A DNA stretch of 59,482 nt from an uncultured Bacilli bacterium (GTDB taxonomy: Bacteria > Bacillota_I > Bacilli_A > RF39 > UBA660), in assembly GCA_947629815.1 (NCBI GenBank), contig CANRFG010000005.1, positions 1 to 59,482 on the forward strand. Direction: 5' to 3'. A model generated the notes under the pieces. That model was not told the DNA's origin. It did no database searches and saw nothing but the letters and a program-made list of their open reading frames with translations. Below, one piece after another: positions 17,637 to 26,700 of the stretch. Numbering within the stretch: position 1 is the stretch's first letter; each line of letters starts with the position of its first letter. Both the position numbers and the translations under genes were made by a program.

Positions 17637-18554
17637 ATGCATATAAGTGTTTTACTTGAAGAGTGCCTACAATATTTAAATTTAAAAGAAGAAGATATAG
17701 TTGTAGATTGTACATTAGGTTATGCGGGACATAGTAGTAACATACTTAAAAGAATAAAAAAGGGGTTTTTATTCGCCTTTGACCAAGATAATGAAGCAAT
17801 AGAAAAATCATTTGTAAAACTTAAAAATATTTCTTCTAATTTTGAAATAATAAATACTAATTTTGTAAATATTAAATCAGAATTAAATAAAAGAAATATA
17901 AAAGAAGTAAATTCAATATTATATGATTTAGGGGTTTCAAGTCCACAACTTGATGAAGACGAAAGAGGTTTTAGCTTTCATAATGATGCAAGACTTGATA
18001 TGAGAATGAATCAAAATCAAAAATTAAGTGCTTATGAAGTTGTAAATGAATATGATTATGAAAAATTAGTACAGATTTTTTATAAATATGGAGAAGAAAA
18101 ATATTCAGTACCTATAGCTAAAAATATAGTAAAAGCAAGAAATATAAAAAAAATAGAAACAACTTTAGAGTTAGTAGAAATAATAAGGTCTTCTGTTCCA
18201 GAAAAATATAGAAGAGAAAAACACCCAGCTAGGAAGATTTTTCAAGCAATAAGAATAGAAGTAAATGATGAATTAAATGTATTTGAAAAAAGTTTAAGAG
18301 ATTCTTTAGATTTAATTAAAATAGGTGGAAGAATATGTGTAATAACATTCCATTCCTTAGAAGATAGAATATGTAAACAGGTATTTAATGAAGTAAGTAA
18401 AGTAGATAAAAAACTTGAAAAACTACCTGTAATACCTGAACAGTTTAAACCAAAATTTAAAGTAATAGCTAGCATAAGTCCAACAGAAGAAGAAATTATA
18501 AAAAATAAAAGAGCGCGAAGTGCGAGATTAAGAGTAATAGAAAGGGTAAAATAA
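17637..18554 (+). CDS. rsmH: 16S rRNA (cytosine1402-N4)-methyltransferase RsmH
   Basis: 305 residues, normal for the family, with GGAGGT upstream of the ATG. SAM-dependent methylation of C1402 in the ribosomal P site. Motifs: HISVLLEECL at the N-terminus, VVDCTLGYAGHS (motif I; often D-x-T-x-G-x-G-G-H-S, here Tyr-Ala for Gly-Gly), FDQDNEA, YDLGVSSPQLDEDERGFSF, and GGRICVITFHSLEDR near the C-terminus. It follows mraZ by 9 bp and precedes ftsL by 1 bp, the conserved order. Confidence 0.95.
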   Translation: MHISVLLEECLQYLNLKEEDIVVDCTLGYAGHSSNILKRIKKGFLFAFDQDNEAIEKSFVKLKNISSNFEIINTNFVNIKSELNKRNIKEVNSILYDLGVSSPQLDEDERGFSFHNDARLDMRMNQNQKLSAYEVVNEYDYEKLVQIFYKYGEEKYSVPIAKNIVKARNIKKIETTLELVEIIRSSVPEKYRREKHPARKIFQAIRIEVNDELNVFEKSLRDSLDLIKIGGRICVITFHSLEDRICKQVFNEVSKVDKKLEKLPVIPEQFKPKFKVIASISPTEEEIIKNKRARSARLRVIERVK

Positions 18555-18555
18555 T

Positions 18556-18849
18556 ATGGAAAGAAAAAAAATAAGAGCAAAAATTACAAGAGGAGAAAAG
18601 ATGCTTTATAGTGTATCTATATTAGCTTTTCTATTTACTTTTGTGCTTAAAATATTTTGTGGTGCGACACTTGGAAATTTAAGTATAGACACTGAGAAAG
18701 TAAGAACAAAAATAGCCTCACAACAAAAAACAAATGAGTCTTTAACAATGCAAGTAAATGAATTAACTTCATTTGATTATGTAAAAGATGTTGTAAAAGA
18801 AATGGGATTGGCTTATAATAATGATAATATAGTAATTGTAAACGAATAG
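18556..18849 (+). CDS. ftsL: Cell division protein FtsL-like
   Basis: 97 residues: a basic cytoplasmic N-terminus, one membrane helix (about 18-40) and an extracellular segment of heptad character (about 48-85) ending near MGLAYNNDNIV. This is the FtsL layout of a bitopic divisome protein that forms a coiled coil with DivIC/FtsB and activates the FtsW-PBP pair. Sequence conservation in FtsL is low; the position between rsmH and the pbpB-type PBP makes the call. Confidence 0.8.
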   Translation: MERKKIRAKITRGEKMLYSVSILAFLFTFVLKIFCGATLGNLSIDTEKVRTKIASQQKTNESLTMQVNELTSFDYVKDVVKEMGLAYNNDNIVIVNE

Positions 18850-18864
18850 TAACGAGGTGTAAAA

Positions 18865-21024
18865 ATGAAAGCAAGAAATAATAAAACATGGAAATATCCA
18901 ATTAATATTTTTATTATTTTTCTTGTTTTTTTTAGTATAATTATACTTCAATTTGGATATATATCACTTTTCCCAAATATATATGGAATAAATATGAAGA
19001 AATTCGCTACAAGTAGAAATACAGTATCTACAACACTTAGAGCTTCTCGTGGAAGTATATTTGATTCAGAAGGTAATCCTTTAGCGATAACTGTAACATC
19101 ATATACAGTAATTGCTTATTTATCAGAATCAAGAACTACAAATCCAGAAAAGCCACAACATGTAGTAGATGTTGAATATACTGCTAAAATGCTTTCACCA
19201 ATTTTAAACATGACAGAAGAAAGGTTAACAGAATTATTATCTAGAAAAGTTTATCAAGTTGAGTTAGGTCCAGGTGGTAGAGGAATAACTGAGGTTAAAA
19301 AACAACAAATTAAAGATTTAGAACTACCAGGAATAGATTTTATCGAAGACCAAAAAAGATATTATCCAAATGGAGATTTTGCTTCTTATATAATTGGATA
19401 TGCCAAAAAAAATGATGATGGAGAAATAATAGGCGAACTTGGTATTGAATCTAAATACAACGATATATTAAAAGGTACAGATGGTTATTTAAAATATCAA
19501 AGAAATAATTATGGATATAAAATTCCAGATACTCCAGAAGAAAGATTAGATGCCGTTGAAGGTAGTGATATATATTTAACAATAGATTCAGGTATTCAAA
19601 GATTTTTGGAAGATGCAATAAAATCTGCTAGTGAAAAATATCCAACTGATTGGTTATTGTTTACTGTAATGGACGCAAAAACAGGTAAAATTTTAGGAAG
19701 TGCGACAACACCTTCATATAATCCAAATATATTAAATATAACAAATTATGAAAATCCATTAGTAACATATGCATTTGAACCAGGTTCAACAATGAAAATA
19801 TATTCTTTTATGTGTGCAGTAGATAAAGGAACATATGATGGTAATGCAACATATCAATCTGGAACAATTACATCTGGAAAAGATACAATATATGACTTTA
19901 ATAGAGTAGGTTGGGGAAGAATAAGCTTTGATTTAGGATTCGAATATTCAAGTAATGTTGCAGCTTCACATTTAATAAGAGATAAAATTATAACAAAAGA
20001 TGAATTAAAAGAATGTTATACAAAATATGGATTTGGGCAAAAAACAGGTATAGAATTAAGTAGAGAAGTAGCAGGTAAAATAGAATTTAATTATGATGTA
20101 GAAGTACTTTCTGCAACTTATGGACAAGGTATTTTAACAACTCCTATTCAGCATTTGCAGGCACTTACAATAATCGCTAACAATGGAAAAATGTTAAAAC
20201 CTTACATAATTGAAAAAATTGTAGATACAAACACAGGTGAAATAACATATGAAGGTAAAAAACAAGAAAGTGAACAAATAGTAAAAGAATCAACAGTAGA
20301 AAAAATGAAAGAACTTATGTTTAATGTTATAAATGGTAAAAATCCATCCACAACAGGAACAGGATACAGAATAGATGGATTTGATGTAATAGGAAAAACA
20401 GGAACTGCTGAAATATATGAAAATGGAAGTTATTCAAATAATTACATATATTCGTTTGCAGGAATGTATCCTAAAGATGACCCACAATTAATAATATATG
20501 CTGCTGCAAAAAAACCAACTTGGGGAAGGTCAGCTGTTTTATATACGACAACACGTGAATTAATGAAAAATATGGCAAAATATTATAATATGTTTGGAGA
20601 AGAAAAAGAAGATAAGTCTTTAGAAGAATATGTGGTTCAAAATTATATAAATAAAAGCGTTAGTGAAGTTTCAAGTAATTTAAAAGAAAAAAATATACAA
20701 GTTATAGTATTAGGTGATGGGGATAAAGTAATAAATCAATATCCAAAATCACAAGAAATAATAGTAGAAAAAGACAAAGTAATTTTACTTACAAATTCAG
20801 GTGAAATCAAAATGCCTTCTATCGCAGGTTGGTCTAAAAAAGAAGTAGAAGCACTTTCTAATTTATTAAATATAAACTATGAAATAAATGGATATGGTTA
20901 TGTTTCAAATCAAAGTATAAAATCAGGTACAATTTTAACTGATGATTTAAAACTTATAGTAGAACTAAAAAACAAATATATACAGGAAGAAACAGAACAA
21001 AAAGAAGAACAACAAAATAATTAA
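18865..21024 (+). CDS. pbpB: Class B penicillin-binding protein 2B (FtsI-type) with two PASTA domains
   Basis: 719 residues. A membrane helix (about 12-33) is followed by a dimerisation domain (ASRGSIFDSEGNPLA at about 56) and the transpeptidase domain with S308-T-M-K, S362-S-N and K511-T-G. Two PASTA domains (about 588-705) and a Gln/Glu-rich tail end the protein. It is the septal transpeptidase partner of FtsW and FtsL-DivIC. The mraZ-rsmH-ftsL-pbpB order matches Bacillus. The two-PASTA layout separates it from the one-PASTA SpoVD-like gene at 13 kb. Confidence 0.92.
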   Translation: MKARNNKTWKYPINIFIIFLVFFSIIILQFGYISLFPNIYGINMKKFATSRNTVSTTLRASRGSIFDSEGNPLAITVTSYTVIAYLSESRTTNPEKPQHVVDVEYTAKMLSPILNMTEERLTELLSRKVYQVELGPGGRGITEVKKQQIKDLELPGIDFIEDQKRYYPNGDFASYIIGYAKKNDDGEIIGELGIESKYNDILKGTDGYLKYQRNNYGYKIPDTPEERLDAVEGSDIYLTIDSGIQRFLEDAIKSASEKYPTDWLLFTVMDAKTGKILGSATTPSYNPNILNITNYENPLVTYAFEPGSTMKIYSFMCAVDKGTYDGNATYQSGTITSGKDTIYDFNRVGWGRISFDLGFEYSSNVAASHLIRDKIITKDELKECYTKYGFGQKTGIELSREVAGKIEFNYDVEVLSATYGQGILTTPIQHLQALTIIANNGKMLKPYIIEKIVDTNTGEITYEGKKQESEQIVKESTVEKMKELMFNVINGKNPSTTGTGYRIDGFDVIGKTGTAEIYENGSYSNNYIYSFAGMYPKDDPQLIIYAAAKKPTWGRSAVLYTTTRELMKNMAKYYNMFGEEKEDKSLEEYVVQNYINKSVSEVSSNLKEKNIQVIVLGDGDKVINQYPKSQEIIVEKDKVILLTNSGEIKMPSIAGWSKKEVEALSNLLNINYEINGYGYVSNQSIKSGTILTDDLKLIVELKNKYIQEETEQKEEQQNN

Positions 21025-21031
21025 CATACTT

Positions 21032-21064
21032 AAAAAACGACATAATAAATAGTCGTTTTTTTTT
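21032..21064 (+). terminator. Intrinsic terminator of the mraZ-rsmH-ftsL-pbpB operon
   Basis: The 10-bp stem AAAAAACGAC / GTCGTTTTTT with a 10-nt loop is followed by further T residues. The T-tract runs directly into a TATAAT (21064-21069) that probably serves spoIIGA. Confidence 0.85.
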
Positions 21065-21085
21065 ATAATGTAGTTGGTGATAAAA

Positions 21086-21877
21086 ATGAAAATATATATA
21101 GATTTAGTTTTATTTATAAATTTTGGATTAGATTTTTTATTACTATTATCAGTAGCTATAATATTGAAAAGAAAAATCAAAATGTATAATATTTTGCTAG
21201 GTTCTTTTATTGGTAGTTTAAGTATATTACTTTTATTTATAAATATAAATTCTATACAATTATTTTTAATAAAAGTAATAACGAGTATTTTTATGATATT
21301 AATTTCATTTGGATATAAAAATATAAAATATTTTTTAAAAAATTTTATTTTTTTATATATAAACAGTATATTACTAGGTGGATTTATGTATTTTATAAAC
21401 AATCAATTCTCTTACAAAAATAATGGGATTGTTTTCTATAATAATGGTTTAAGCATAAACCTTATATTTTTAATTATAGCTTCACCAATAATAATATATA
21501 TTTATATAAAACAAATTAAAACATTAAAAACAAATTATAATTCTTATTATCAAATAGATATATATTTGAATGATAATATTATTAATTGTACTGCATTTTT
21601 AGATACAGGTAACAAATTGAAAAGTCCTTATTCAAATAAACCAATAATAATAATAAATGAAAGTGTGTTAAAAAAATATTCAATCCCACCACCTACATTT
21701 GTGCCTATTAATACAGTTACAGGTAGTTATTTAATGCAAACATTTAAAGTTAATAAAATAGAAATAAAAGGAATTGGATTTTTAAATAATGTAATATTTG
21801 GAATATCTAAGAATAATATTAATATAAATGGAGTAGATTGTATTTTAAATTTAGAACTATTGGAGGCAATAAAATGA
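21086..21877 (+). CDS. spoIIGA: Sporulation sigma-E factor processing peptidase SpoIIGA
   Basis: 263 residues from the ATG at 21086 with GGTGA upstream; a TTG at 21074 is upstream of that site and unlikely. Five N-terminal membrane helices (about 5-135) precede a cytoplasmic aspartic-protease-like domain with the motif F-L-D173-T-G-N, followed by SPYSNKPIIIINE. SpoIIGA sits in the sporulation septum and, on the SpoIIR signal from the forespore, cleaves the pro-sequence from sigma-E in the mother cell. It overlaps sigE by four bases (ATGA). A TATAAT at 21064-21069 lies only six bases before the ribosome binding site, implying a very short leader. Confidence 0.92.
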   Translation: MKIYIDLVLFINFGLDFLLLLSVAIILKRKIKMYNILLGSFIGSLSILLLFININSIQLFLIKVITSIFMILISFGYKNIKYFLKNFIFLYINSILLGGFMYFINNQFSYKNNGIVFYNNGLSINLIFLIIASPIIIYIYIKQIKTLKTNYNSYYQIDIYLNDNIINCTAFLDTGNKLKSPYSNKPIIIINESVLKKYSIPPPTFVPINTVTGSYLMQTFKVNKIEIKGIGFLNNVIFGISKNNININGVDCILNLELLEAIK

Positions 21878-22563
21878 TAAAAAAAATATTAAATTATATT
21901 TTAGGTTTTATAAGAGAAAGAAGTATATATTTTGTAGGTAGTGCGGATAAGCTTCCTGAACCACTTTCAAAAGAAGAAGAAACAAGATATGTAGAATGTT
22001 CTATGAATGGAGATAAAAATGCAAGAAATATTTTAATTGAACATAATTTAAGATTAGTAGTTTTTTTAGCTAAAAAATATGAAAATACAGGGTTAGATTT
22101 AGAAGATTTAGTAAGTATCGGTACAATTGGTTTAATTAAAGGAGTAAATACATATAAACTAGATAAAAATATTAAACTTGCTACATACGCATCAAGATGT
22201 ATAGATAATGAAATATTAATGTTTTTAAGAAAAAATAAAAAAAGAAGAGGAGAGGTAAGTTTTGAAGATAGCCTAAGTTATGATGCAGAGGGTAATGAGT
22301 TACATTTAGAAGATATTTTAGGTACTGATAATGATATAGTTACAAAAGAAATAGAATCAGAAAATGATAGAAAAGTATTTTATAAAGAAATAAATAAATT
22401 AAATAGTAGGGATAAAAAAATTATGATACTTAGATATGGATTATATAATAATGAAGAAATGACACAAAAAGATGTTGCTTCTCTTTTAGGTATAAGTCAA
22501 TCCTATATTTCAAGAATAGAAAAAAAGGTTATAAAAAGATTAAGGAGTGTAACTAAAAGTTAA
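21874..22563 (+). CDS. sigE: Pro-sigma-E, early mother-cell sporulation sigma factor
   Basis: 229 residues from the ATG at 21874, which has GGAGG upstream and overlaps the spoIIGA stop. A hydrophobic/basic N-terminal pro-sequence (MIKKILNYILGFIRERS) precedes YFVGSADKLPEPLSKEEE, the expected pro-sequence/mature junction region. Sigma regions 2 (LIEHNLRLVVFLAKKY, DLEDLVSIGTIGLIKG) and 4 (RDKKIMILRYGLYN, TQKDVASLLGISQSYISRIEKK) are complete. It directs mother-cell transcription after SpoIIGA processing. It is adjacent to its protease as in Bacillus, but sigG is separated from it by four intervening genes. Confidence 0.95.
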   Translation: MIKKILNYILGFIRERSIYFVGSADKLPEPLSKEEETRYVECSMNGDKNARNILIEHNLRLVVFLAKKYENTGLDLEDLVSIGTIGLIKGVNTYKLDKNIKLATYASRCIDNEILMFLRKNKKRRGEVSFEDSLSYDAEGNELHLEDILGTDNDIVTKEIESENDRKVFYKEINKLNSRDKKIMILRYGLYNNEEMTQKDVASLLGISQSYISRIEKKVIKRLRSVTKS

Positions 22564-22576
22564 ACACTCCTTTTTA
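22542..22576 (+). terminator. Intrinsic terminator overlapping the end of sigE
   Basis: The stem AAGGAGTGT (22542-22550) / ACACTCCTT (22564-22572) has extra TAAC/GTTA pairing inside and a T-run. The whole left arm is sigE coding sequence and the stop codon falls in the loop side. It should limit read-through from spoIIGA-sigE towards sigG. Confidence 0.8.
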
Positions 22577-22646
22577 TAATATATAACTAGTATAAATTAA
22601 TAATAGATGATATAATGTTATTAGCTTATGTGCTGAAGGAGAGATT

Positions 22647-23375
22647 ATGAGTAGTATAAAGATACCAAATCATGTAGGAATAATATTAGATGGTAATGGA
22701 AGATGGGCACAACAAAGAAATTTGAGTAGAAGTGAAGGACATAAGACAAGTGTTGAAACATTAAAAAAAGTAGCTGCATATATATTAAGTAAAGGAATAA
22801 AGCAGTTAAGTGTTTTTGCTTTTTCAACTGAAAACTTTAAAAGAAGTGAAGAAGAAGTTAGTTTTTTAATGAATTTATTTATTAAAAAATTTACAGAAGA
22901 AGCAAATTATTTTAATGAAAAAAATATCAAAGTAGTTTTTTCTGGTATTAGAAATAAACCACTTCCAAATAGTGTAATTAAAGCTATGAATACTTTAGAA
23001 GAACAAACTAAAAATAATACTAATGGAATATTAAACATTTGCTTAAATTATGGTGGAAGAGCAGAAATAGTTGATGCAACTAAAAAAATAGTAAATGATG
23101 TTATTAATAATAAGTTAGATATTGATTCATTAAATGAAGAAATATATTCAAATTATTTATATCAAAAATTAGAACCAATCGATTTATTAATTAGAACAAG
23201 TGGTGAAAATAGAATAAGTAATTTTATGTTATGGCAACTTGCTTATGCTGAATTTTATTTTCCAAATATATATTTTCCAGATTTTAATGAAGATGAATTC
23301 GATAAAGCATTATTAGAATATAATAAAAGAGATAGAAGATTTGGAGGAATAAACTATGAGAAAAAAAGTAATTGA
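22647..23375 (+). CDS. uppS: Isoprenyl (undecaprenyl) diphosphate synthase UppS
   Basis: 242 residues. It condenses isopentenyl diphosphate onto farnesyl diphosphate to make the C55 lipid carrier used by MraY. Motifs: HVGIILD15GNGRWA with the catalytic Asp, LSVFAFSTENFKRSEEEV, and the C-terminal DLLIRTSGENRISNFMLWQLAYAEFYF signature split over about residues 181-209. The usual G-H-x-x-G reads GHKTS, a small deviation. AAGGAGAG precedes the ATG. It overlaps the next gene by 20 bp. Normally cdsA and dxr follow; here an unrelated membrane protein follows. Confidence 0.93.
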   Translation: MSSIKIPNHVGIILDGNGRWAQQRNLSRSEGHKTSVETLKKVAAYILSKGIKQLSVFAFSTENFKRSEEEVSFLMNLFIKKFTEEANYFNEKNIKVVFSGIRNKPLPNSVIKAMNTLEEQTKNNTNGILNICLNYGGRAEIVDATKKIVNDVINNKLDIDSLNEEIYSNYLYQKLEPIDLLIRTSGENRISNFMLWQLAYAEFYFPNIYFPDFNEDEFDKALLEYNKRDRRFGGINYEKKSN

Positions 23376-24984
23376 ATATGAAGAAAAGAAATATCGTAAA
23401 TATTTTATAAGTATTATATTTACAATATTATTTGCTTTGATAATATATTATTTTATGTTACCACCAATAAATTTAACATCATTTTCATTTTGGATTTATT
23501 TAATGTTAGTAGTTGGTTTTTATACTTTAGTTGCTAGCTGTTCAAATTTGAAAATAGAAAATAATATACTAGTAAGTAAAATACCAAGACAAAATGATAA
23601 ATTTAAGTATGTATGGTATTGTTTTATAGTTATTTTTTTAGCGATTATATTTGTTAATATTTTAAATTCTCCTATTTTCGCTTCAAAATCTTATTATAAT
23701 AGAATAACAGTAGATGAAACAGGTGTATTTGAAGAAGATATAAGTCTTGTAGATACTTCAAAGTTACCTTTACTTGATAAAGCATCAAGTTCAAAATTGG
23801 GAGATAGAGTAATGGGACAAATGCCTGATTTAGTATCTCAATATACAGTTTCAACACTATATACTCAAATAAATTATAATGATGAAATAACAAGGGTAAC
23901 CCCTCTTGAATATGCAAGTATAATAAAATACCTTACTAATCATAAAACAGGTGTTATAGGGTATATAAAAGTTAATTCAGTAAATGGAAAAACAGAATTA
24001 GTTAGATTAGAAAAAGGTATGAAATATATGCCATCTGCTATTTTAAATGAAGATTTATATCGTAAACTTAGATTTTCATATCCAACAGAAATATTTGGAG
24101 AAGCAAATTTTGAAATAGATAATGATGGAAATCCATATTGGGTAGTACCAACAATTAGATATACTGCTGTTGGTTTAAGAGAAGAGGTAAATGGAGTTGT
24201 TATACTAGACCCAATAACAGGTGAAAGTAAGAAATACTCTGTATCTGAAGTACCAAAATGGGTTGACCATGTATATTCACCAGATTTGATAATAGAACAA
24301 TTAGATGATTGGGGAACATATAAAAATGGATTTATAAATTCATTCTTTGGCCAAAAAGGAGTAGTAAATACAACAGAAGGATATAATTATACTGTAATGA
24401 ATGATGATGTATATTTATATACAGGAATTACTTCTGTTGCTAACGACGAATCAAATATAGGATTTGTATTAAGTAATTTAAGAACAAAAGAAACTGTATT
24501 TTATGCTGTTTCTGGAGCTGAAGAATTTTCTGCAATGGAAAGTGCTAAAGGTCAAGTTCAACAAATGAATTATGATGCAACTTTTCCATTACTTGTTAAT
24601 ATAAATAATAAACCTACTTATTTATTGTCATTAAAAGATAAAGCAGGCTTGGTAAAAATGTATGCTTTGGTAGATGTTGTCGATTATCAAAAAGTAGTTG
24701 TAACAGATTCTAGTGAAGGAATAGATAATGCAATTAAAAATTATTTAGGAAACACAGTTATTGGGGTAGAAAGTAAGACATCAACTATAACAATAAGCAA
24801 AATAAAAGAAGCTTCAATAGAAGGTAATACTTACTATTTTATAACAGATTCAAATAATAATAAGTATAGAATTTCTATTAAAGTAAATGAAAATATCTTA
24901 CCATTCTTAGAAATAGGTTCAAAAGTTAATATTACATATGTAGAAAATGCTAATATAAAAGAAATAACACAATTAAGCTACTAA
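23356..24984 (+). CDS. Uncharacterised membrane protein with large extracytoplasmic domain
   Basis: 542 residues, family not recognised. Three membrane helices lie in the first 105 residues (about 16-36, 44-64 and 84-104). A long, probably external, domain of about 430 residues follows, with a PepSY-like look around 255-300 (GNPYWVVPTIRY, then VILDPITGESKKYSV) and an end rich in beta strands resembling an OB-like fold. No catalytic motif is apparent. The start overlaps uppS by 20 bp, so expression is coupled to uppS. It ends in a terminator overlapping its stop codon. Its location inside the sigE-sigG interval suggests, without proving, a link to envelope or spore assembly. Confidence 0.6.
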   Translation: MRKKVIEYEEKKYRKYFISIIFTILFALIIYYFMLPPINLTSFSFWIYLMLVVGFYTLVASCSNLKIENNILVSKIPRQNDKFKYVWYCFIVIFLAIIFVNILNSPIFASKSYYNRITVDETGVFEEDISLVDTSKLPLLDKASSSKLGDRVMGQMPDLVSQYTVSTLYTQINYNDEITRVTPLEYASIIKYLTNHKTGVIGYIKVNSVNGKTELVRLEKGMKYMPSAILNEDLYRKLRFSYPTEIFGEANFEIDNDGNPYWVVPTIRYTAVGLREEVNGVVILDPITGESKKYSVSEVPKWVDHVYSPDLIIEQLDDWGTYKNGFINSFFGQKGVVNTTEGYNYTVMNDDVYLYTGITSVANDESNIGFVLSNLRTKETVFYAVSGAEEFSAMESAKGQVQQMNYDATFPLLVNINNKPTYLLSLKDKAGLVKMYALVDVVDYQKVVVTDSSEGIDNAIKNYLGNTVIGVESKTSTITISKIKEASIEGNTYYFITDSNNNKYRISIKVNENILPFLEIGSKVNITYVENANIKEITQLSY

Positions 24985-24998
24985 TAAGTAGTTTTTTT
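24978..24998 (+). terminator. Intrinsic terminator overlapping the stop codon of the 23356 gene
   Basis: The short stem CTACT / AGTAG with loop AATA is followed by a seven-T run; the TAA stop lies at the end of the left arm. Confidence 0.6.
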
Positions 24999-25003
24999 GT
25001 TAT

Positions 25004-25032
25004 TTGACTTTTTTAAATAAATATAGTAATAT
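25004..25032 (+). promoter_or_regulatory. Sigma-A-type promoter for the 25056 gene
   Basis: TTGACT (25004-25009), 17-bp spacer, TAATAT (25027-25032). The start codon follows 23 bp later behind AGAGGGG. Confidence 0.6.
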
Positions 25033-25055
25033 ATGTCAATAAAAAGAGGGGTTTT

Positions 25056-26507
25056 ATGGATAAAAATATCAAAAAATTAGAAATAATTTTAAAACAAGAA
25101 CTTACAAATTTAATTAATAAAAAATGTAATAAAAAAGTTATACAAAGAAACATAGACATTTTAAATAATGTAAATATATTATTATCTAAAAAAATAGAAA
25201 TATTAATAAAAAATAAAATGACTATTTTTCTTTGTTTGGATACAGTTTTTGGTAAAGATAATTTGTATTCAAAAGAATTAATTAATGATATTGTTTGGTT
25301 AGAAAATTGTAATTTAGAAATAGTAGATATGGAAGAATATCAAAATAAAATTGATAATATATTATCTTTAAAACAAAATATAGAAGAAGATATATTTGAA
25401 ATGGAATTACAACTAGAAGAAATAGCTAATATAGAAAAGTCTAAAAATGGTTTTAATAAAATACAAAGAATAAGTTATTTACTTCAACTTTTAAAATATG
25501 AACAAAGAATAAGTGAAAATTATTTAGAATTTATATATGATTTTTTAAATTCTAAAAATATTAGTCAAAAAGAAATAATATATATATTAGAAAGTCTTAG
25601 AGAAAGAAACATTTCAATACAAAAAACTATTATTAATAATCCAAATTTAAAATTTGATTATTCGATATTAAATACAATTAATATTGGATTTGAATACTAT
25701 AAGAAATTACCTGTAAGTGAAGTAGAAGAAAGTAAGTTGTTATTAAGAGTACAAAGTATTATAACTTCATTTGAAGAATGTTTAAAACTAAATGGTACAA
25801 TTCAATTTGACTTAGAACTATTAAAATTTAATGAAAAAATTGATAATATTTATAGTTATAAAGCTTTTTATCATTTATTAATGAATGCAATACAAGATAA
25901 AATGATTGAAATGATTAATTTAATACAAGATAAAGATTTTTACTTTGATAAACAAATAAAAATACAAGTTTTAAAAAATTATAATGATTATTTAAGAATG
26001 TATTTAGAATCAAGAAATTATATAGATAAGCAAATTTTTGATTATGAAAATCCAAATATAGAAACTGAGTTAATTGAAAATAAAAATAAAAATCATTTGT
26101 TTTTTGCAAAGAAAAATGATTGTACTTATTTTGAAAAAGATTTAAAAAATATACCAAAAGAATATTTTTATAAAATAGAACAATTATTAAATAATTTTAA
26201 GGAAAATACAATTCCTAGAAAGCAAATAAAATTTTTTAATTCAGCTGGAATGAAAAAATTTGTTGATTTTTTCGAACTTAAAGATGACCAAGTTAGAATA
26301 TGCGCAAAAAGAATAAAAGATAATTATTATTTAATAACAGGTGTTGGAATAAAAAAAGAAAACATTAATACTAAACTGCTTGAGGCTATATGTAGACCTA
26401 GTGATATAAAAGAAGATGAAATTGATAGTTATTTAAAAGAAGAACAACAAATATACGATAATATAATTGAATATTGTAAAAATAATAAAAGGAGAGGTAA
26501 TAGATGA
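25056..26507 (+). CDS. Uncharacterised helical protein with RelE/ParE-like C-terminal region
   Basis: 483 residues, no signal peptide or membrane helix, rich in Lys, Asn and Glu. Residues 1-330 are predicted helical with coiled-coil character (for example the QNIEEDIFEMELQLEEI segment). Residues about 345-435 read like a RelE/ParE toxin fold: F-x-K-D-L-K-N-I-P near the start, a helix IEQLLNNFKEN, then QVRICAKRIKDNYYLITGVGIKK, the usual late beta strands. No function can be assigned. It is coupled by a four-base overlap to a 61-residue ORF and lies between sigE and sigG. The toxin-like resemblance is by eye and may reflect fold only. Confidence 0.5.
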   Translation: MDKNIKKLEIILKQELTNLINKKCNKKVIQRNIDILNNVNILLSKKIEILIKNKMTIFLCLDTVFGKDNLYSKELINDIVWLENCNLEIVDMEEYQNKIDNILSLKQNIEEDIFEMELQLEEIANIEKSKNGFNKIQRISYLLQLLKYEQRISENYLEFIYDFLNSKNISQKEIIYILESLRERNISIQKTIINNPNLKFDYSILNTINIGFEYYKKLPVSEVEESKLLLRVQSIITSFEECLKLNGTIQFDLELLKFNEKIDNIYSYKAFYHLLMNAIQDKMIEMINLIQDKDFYFDKQIKIQVLKNYNDYLRMYLESRNYIDKQIFDYENPNIETELIENKNKNHLFFAKKNDCTYFEKDLKNIPKEYFYKIEQLLNNFKENTIPRKQIKFFNSAGMKKFVDFFELKDDQVRICAKRIKDNYYLITGVGIKKENINTKLLEAICRPSDIKEDEIDSYLKEEQQIYDNIIEYCKNNKRRGNR

Positions 26508-26689
26508 AAAAAGAAGAAATTAAAGAATATATAAAAAATAATGGTGATATTAAATTATTAGTTGCTAATTATCCTAATGATTTAATATTAATTTCAAAAT
26601 GTTTAATTGAAGTTATAAAAGAAGAAGATAATAAATTTAATGAAATACTTGCTTTAGAAACAAAAGAAAACAAAATAAAAAGTAAGTAA
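26504..26689 (+). CDS. Small uncharacterised protein coupled to the upstream RelE-like fusion gene
   Basis: 61 residues, charged and helical (many Lys/Glu). It starts inside the stop of the previous gene (ATGA) with GGAGAGG upstream, so translation is well supported. No known family is recognised. If the upstream C-terminal region is a true RelE-type domain, this could be an antitoxin-like partner, but the gene order (toxin first) and lack of a recognisable DNA-binding motif leave that open. The sigG leader hairpin begins 12 bp after its stop. Confidence 0.55.
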   Translation: MKKEEIKEYIKNNGDIKLLVANYPNDLILISKCLIEVIKEEDNKFNEILALETKENKIKSK

Positions 26690-26700
26690 ATATGAATAAT

